Positions 21,099 to 23,316 of a stretch of 23,316 bases of DNA are shown here, one piece after another. The notes beneath the pieces were generated by a model. The model was not told where the DNA came from, ran no database searches, and was given only the letters and a program-made list of their open reading frames with translations. Numbering within the stretch: position 1 is the first letter of the stretch; each line of letters starts with the position of its first letter. The stretch lies in assembly GCA_049975065.1 (NCBI GenBank), contig JBNGDN010000025.1; one strand, 5' to 3'. Origin of the DNA: Hydrogenovibrio sp049975065. GTDB lineage: Bacteria > Pseudomonadota > Gammaproteobacteria > Thiomicrospirales > Thiomicrospiraceae. Both the position numbers and the translations under genes were made by a program.

Positions 21099-23099
21099 TT
21101 AATCTTTTTTCTGAACCAGCATGGCCGCCAACGACTCGCGCGTGCTGTCCATCTGAGAAATCAGACTTTGCAAGGCCCCGAACTGAATACGATATTTCAT
21201 CTCCAGTTTTTCATAACGATCATCCACTTTAGTACGCTGCTCTTCCACTTCTTCTATGCGTTTTTCAAAGTTACTGACTCTTACACCCACAACCCCTGAC
21301 TCGGAATCCATCAGTTCGTCAAACAACAGTCCGAGACGATCGGCATAACCACGGTTAAATTCCATGGAACCGCGCGCACCAATAGTGGAACCCTCAATGC
21401 TAAATTCCAGCCCACGCGGTGCGCCATCCAGTATCGAGTTAATGCGCACATCTTGACCCTGACCAACAAAGGTGTAGAGCGTGCCATCCTCACCTTCCAA
21501 ATAACCTTGCACATCCTGCCCCGTGGTTTCCGCCGTCACCCCAAGCCCCGTCACGCCGGAGGTTAGCAAGCTGCCCGAAACCAATTCCAGTTTGGAATTG
21601 GTACCAAATTGTTGCGAGGTCAACTGATAACTTTGTGTTGCGTCGTCATATTCCACCGCCACTCGACCACCGCCACCCGCAACATTGGTGTCATTGTTAA
21701 TTACCCGGGCAATTTCCTTGGCCAAGTCATCACGGGTATAAGTGCCCTGTGTCAATTGCAAATCCAACGACTCATTGCCATCCACGCCCACTTTCAAAAC
21801 ATTATTGGAGGCATCAATCACAATATCACCACCCGGACCAATCGACCCACCGGTGATTTGCGCCTGAGAGGCGGCCACATTCACATTCAGATTAAAGGTG
21901 CCTTCCACCGTCTCGTCGGTTGAACCTTTGTAACGCACCTGATTGTCCGTCGCCGTGGCACTGGCGGCAAAGAGTTTACCCACCGCTTCAGGATCACTGG
22001 CAATGGCACTGCTCAAACGGGCTCTATCCAAATCAAGTGTGCCGTCAAGGTTCGATTTAATGCCAATATCACCCAAAGACTGCACGGTTCCAGCCAACCC
22101 CGGAATCGAATCAATCAAGCTGCTGCGAATGCGGTTTTTCACTTCGCGCAACGTCGAGTCACCATTCAAAGTCCCCATGGTTTCATCGTCTTCACTGGTT
22201 TCGGACGACCCCAGGTTTTTAAAAATCTCGCCCAAGGAATTATAGAGATCAACAAAGTCCTGAACCGACTGCTCCAATCCTTCGGTATCGTTTTGGATTT
22301 CAATGGTTTTGACACTGCCGATATCCGCGGATTTCAAGTTCAAGGTCACGCCCTCAATCACCCCTTCCAACTGATTGCCGGAATTATTGATCGTTAAACC
22401 GTTCACCACCACCGTGGCATCCTGCGCCGCCACCGTCTGATTCAAATTGGCGCTGGCCAAGCGGGACAAGCCGGAGGCATCCCCGTCATTCCCGTCCGTG
22501 TCACCCGTGACAGACACATCAATGGTATTGCTCGCTCCCGATTGTTCAGATGAAAACATCAATTTATACCCGGTGCCCACGTTGACCACCGAGGCATTCA
22601 CCCCAATGCCGGCATCGTTTACCGCTTTTTGAATGCCGGACAAGGTATTGTTGGTGGCATCAATATTCACCGTACTGACCGCCCCGCCGACATTAAAGGT
22701 CAAAGCCCCTTCGCCAATCACTGAGTTGGTCGAAGCAAAATCGGCTTGCGTCGCCAAAGTGTGCGAGGTGGCCATGGATTGCACTTCAACCTGGTAGGAA
22801 CCGTTATTGGGACGACCGGTCACCGTCGCATCTACCACGGATGGATCGGTGGACAACACCGATTTCTCCTGGAAGTTTTTAATGTCCAACAAGTCCGGAA
22901 TCTGCGACATAAACCCATTAAACGCCTGCTGCAACATGTCGTAACCCGTTAAGCGGCTGGTGTACTTGGTTTCATTGTTGTCGAGGATATTGCGTCTGGA
23001 GGCGACATCGGCTTCCGCCAATACTTTTGACATGGTGGCCACATCAAATGTATTTGCGCCCATTGAATTCAGAATGCCTATACCAATATCGTTTGCCAT
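21099..23099 (-). CDS. fliD: Flagellar filament capping protein FliD
   Basis: 666 residues, in the size range of polar-flagellum FliD and longer than the ~470 of E. coli. The N-terminal FliD_N region (about 15-125) includes TDPSVVDATVTGRPNNGSYQ and VEVQSMATSHTLA. A flagellin-IN-like motif follows (VNIDATNNTLSGIQKAVNDA). The FliD_C region includes GLEQSVQDFVDLYNSLGEIF and LRSSLIDS-like IRSSLIDSIPGLAG. A second IN-like insert lies near residues 420-500 (IVIDASNNVLKVGVDGNESL), and the C-terminal coiled coil ends LISQMDSTRESLAAMLVQKK. FliD caps the filament tip and promotes flagellin insertion. The start is supported by GGAGA 6 nt upstream. It is the first gene of fliDST. Confidence 0.94.
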   Translation of the reverse strand: MANDIGIGILNSMGANTFDVATMSKVLAEADVASRRNILDNNETKYTSRLTGYDMLQQAFNGFMSQIPDLLDIKNFQEKSVLSTDPSVVDATVTGRPNNGSYQVEVQSMATSHTLATQADFASTNSVIGEGALTFNVGGAVSTVNIDATNNTLSGIQKAVNDAGIGVNASVVNVGTGYKLMFSSEQSGASNTIDVSVTGDTDGNDGDASGLSRLASANLNQTVAAQDATVVVNGLTINNSGNQLEGVIEGVTLNLKSADIGSVKTIEIQNDTEGLEQSVQDFVDLYNSLGEIFKNLGSSETSEDDETMGTLNGDSTLREVKNRIRSSLIDSIPGLAGTVQSLGDIGIKSNLDGTLDLDRARLSSAIASDPEAVGKLFAASATATDNQVRYKGSTDETVEGTFNLNVNVAASQAQITGGSIGPGGDIVIDASNNVLKVGVDGNESLDLQLTQGTYTRDDLAKEIARVINNDTNVAGGGGRVAVEYDDATQSYQLTSQQFGTNSKLELVSGSLLTSGVTGLGVTAETTGQDVQGYLEGEDGTLYTFVGQGQDVRINSILDGAPRGLEFSIEGSTIGARGSMEFNRGYADRLGLLFDELMDSESGVVGVRVSNFEKRIEEVEEQRTKVDDRYEKLEMKYRIQFGALQSLISQMDSTRESLAAMLVQKKD

Positions 23100-23148
23100 G
23101 ATTTTTCTCCAGTCTGAAAGAGGGATATATCTATTATTCTATTGTAGC

Positions 23149-23162
23149 GCGAATGCTTTTCC
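23149..23162 (-). promoter_or_regulatory. Weak sigma-54-like element upstream of fliD
   Basis: GG-N10-GC spacing is met on the minus strand (TGGAAAAGCATTCGC), but only the invariant pairs fit; the flanking bases are off consensus. It is listed only as an alternative to the sigma-28 promoter further upstream. Confidence 0.2.
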
Positions 23163-23211
23163 ATCGGAATGCAACGCAGCCTTTTTTAGGGTTTATTCTC
23201 TCTTATTCAAT

Positions 23212-23238
23212 TTAACGGCGGGCAGAACAAAAACTTTA
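23212..23238 (-). promoter_or_regulatory. Sigma-28 (FliA) promoter of fliDST
   Basis: The minus strand reads TAAAGTTT (23231-23238), 11 nt, then GCCGTTAA (23212-23219). The FliA consensus is TAAAGTTT-N11-GCCGATAA, so only one base differs and the spacing is exact. The predicted start is near 23205, about 105 nt before fliD. Confidence 0.8.
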
Positions 23239-23250
23239 CGTCAAAACACA

Positions 23251-23282
23251 AAACCCGCTGAAGCCATTGGCTTAGCGGGTTT
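23251..23282. terminator. Bidirectional rho-independent terminator upstream of fliD
   Basis: AAACCCGCT (23251-23259) pairs with AGCGGGTTT (23274-23282), and AAGCC pairs with GGCTT inside, with a 3-nt loop and one bulged G. T-rich sequence follows on both strands (TTTTGTGTTTT on the minus, TTTCGTTTTG on the plus). It most likely ends the gene upstream of fliD on the minus strand, outside the window. Confidence 0.8.
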
Positions 23283-23316
23283 CGTTTTGTCTATCCTGTT
23301 CCGATAGGTTATTGCA

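Noticed and set aside
1..23316. CRISPR arrays, tRNA or rRNA genes, phage or defence genes
   Set aside because: No regularly spaced repeats, no tRNA-like cloverleaf other than in tmRNA, and no gene outside the housekeeping and flagellar sets was found.

Overview
The window looks like chromosomal DNA of a motile, polar-flagellated gammaproteobacterium. The reasons are the divergent fur/bamE pair, the ratA-rnfH / smpB / ssrA cluster, and a FleQ-FleS-FleR-type flagellar regulatory cascade with sigma-54 and sigma-28 promoters, as in Pseudomonas and Vibrio. Gene style is reminiscent of the Thiomicrospira/Hydrogenovibrio group, but that is an impression and no search was run.

Layout. Positions 1-400 hold the N-terminal part of fur (minus strand, cut by the window edge), divergent from bamE (485-841, plus). 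Positions 952-1349 hold a terminator and the tmRNA gene ssrA (minus; readable tag ANDDNYALAA). Positions 1595-2301 hold the minus-strand ratA-rnfH pair, divergent from smpB (2336-2812, plus). Everything from 2917 to 23099 is a flagellar gene block on the minus strand. In transcription order (right to left) it reads fliD, fliS, fliT; fleQ, fleS, fleR; then fliE, fliF, fliG, fliH, fliI, [repeat B], fliJ, [repeat A], fliK, a small chemoreceptor-like gene, motA, motB, fliL, fliM, fliN. A bidirectional terminator at 23251-23282 separates fliD from the next gene upstream, outside the window.

How it works together. A sigma-28-type promoter precedes fliD and a near-consensus sigma-70 promoter precedes fleQ. 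A textbook sigma-54 promoter precedes fliE and probably drives the long basal-body, export, motor and C-ring operon. FleQ activates early genes and FleS/FleR activate middle genes; FliS and FliT are chaperones for flagellin and FliD. The left end carries ribosome rescue (tmRNA and SmpB) beside RatA-RnfH.

Most notable: (1) two diverged copies of a ~220-bp repeat with MITE-like terminal inverted repeats lie in opposite orientation on either side of fliJ and share a perfect 41-bp inverted match; (2) FleQ begins directly at its AAA+ domain and lacks the residues I recall as c-di-GMP contacts; (3) a chemoreceptor-like gene sits inside the motor operon next to motA; (4) smpB appears to be leaderless; (5) the palindrome CCAGGCCTGG is over-represented.
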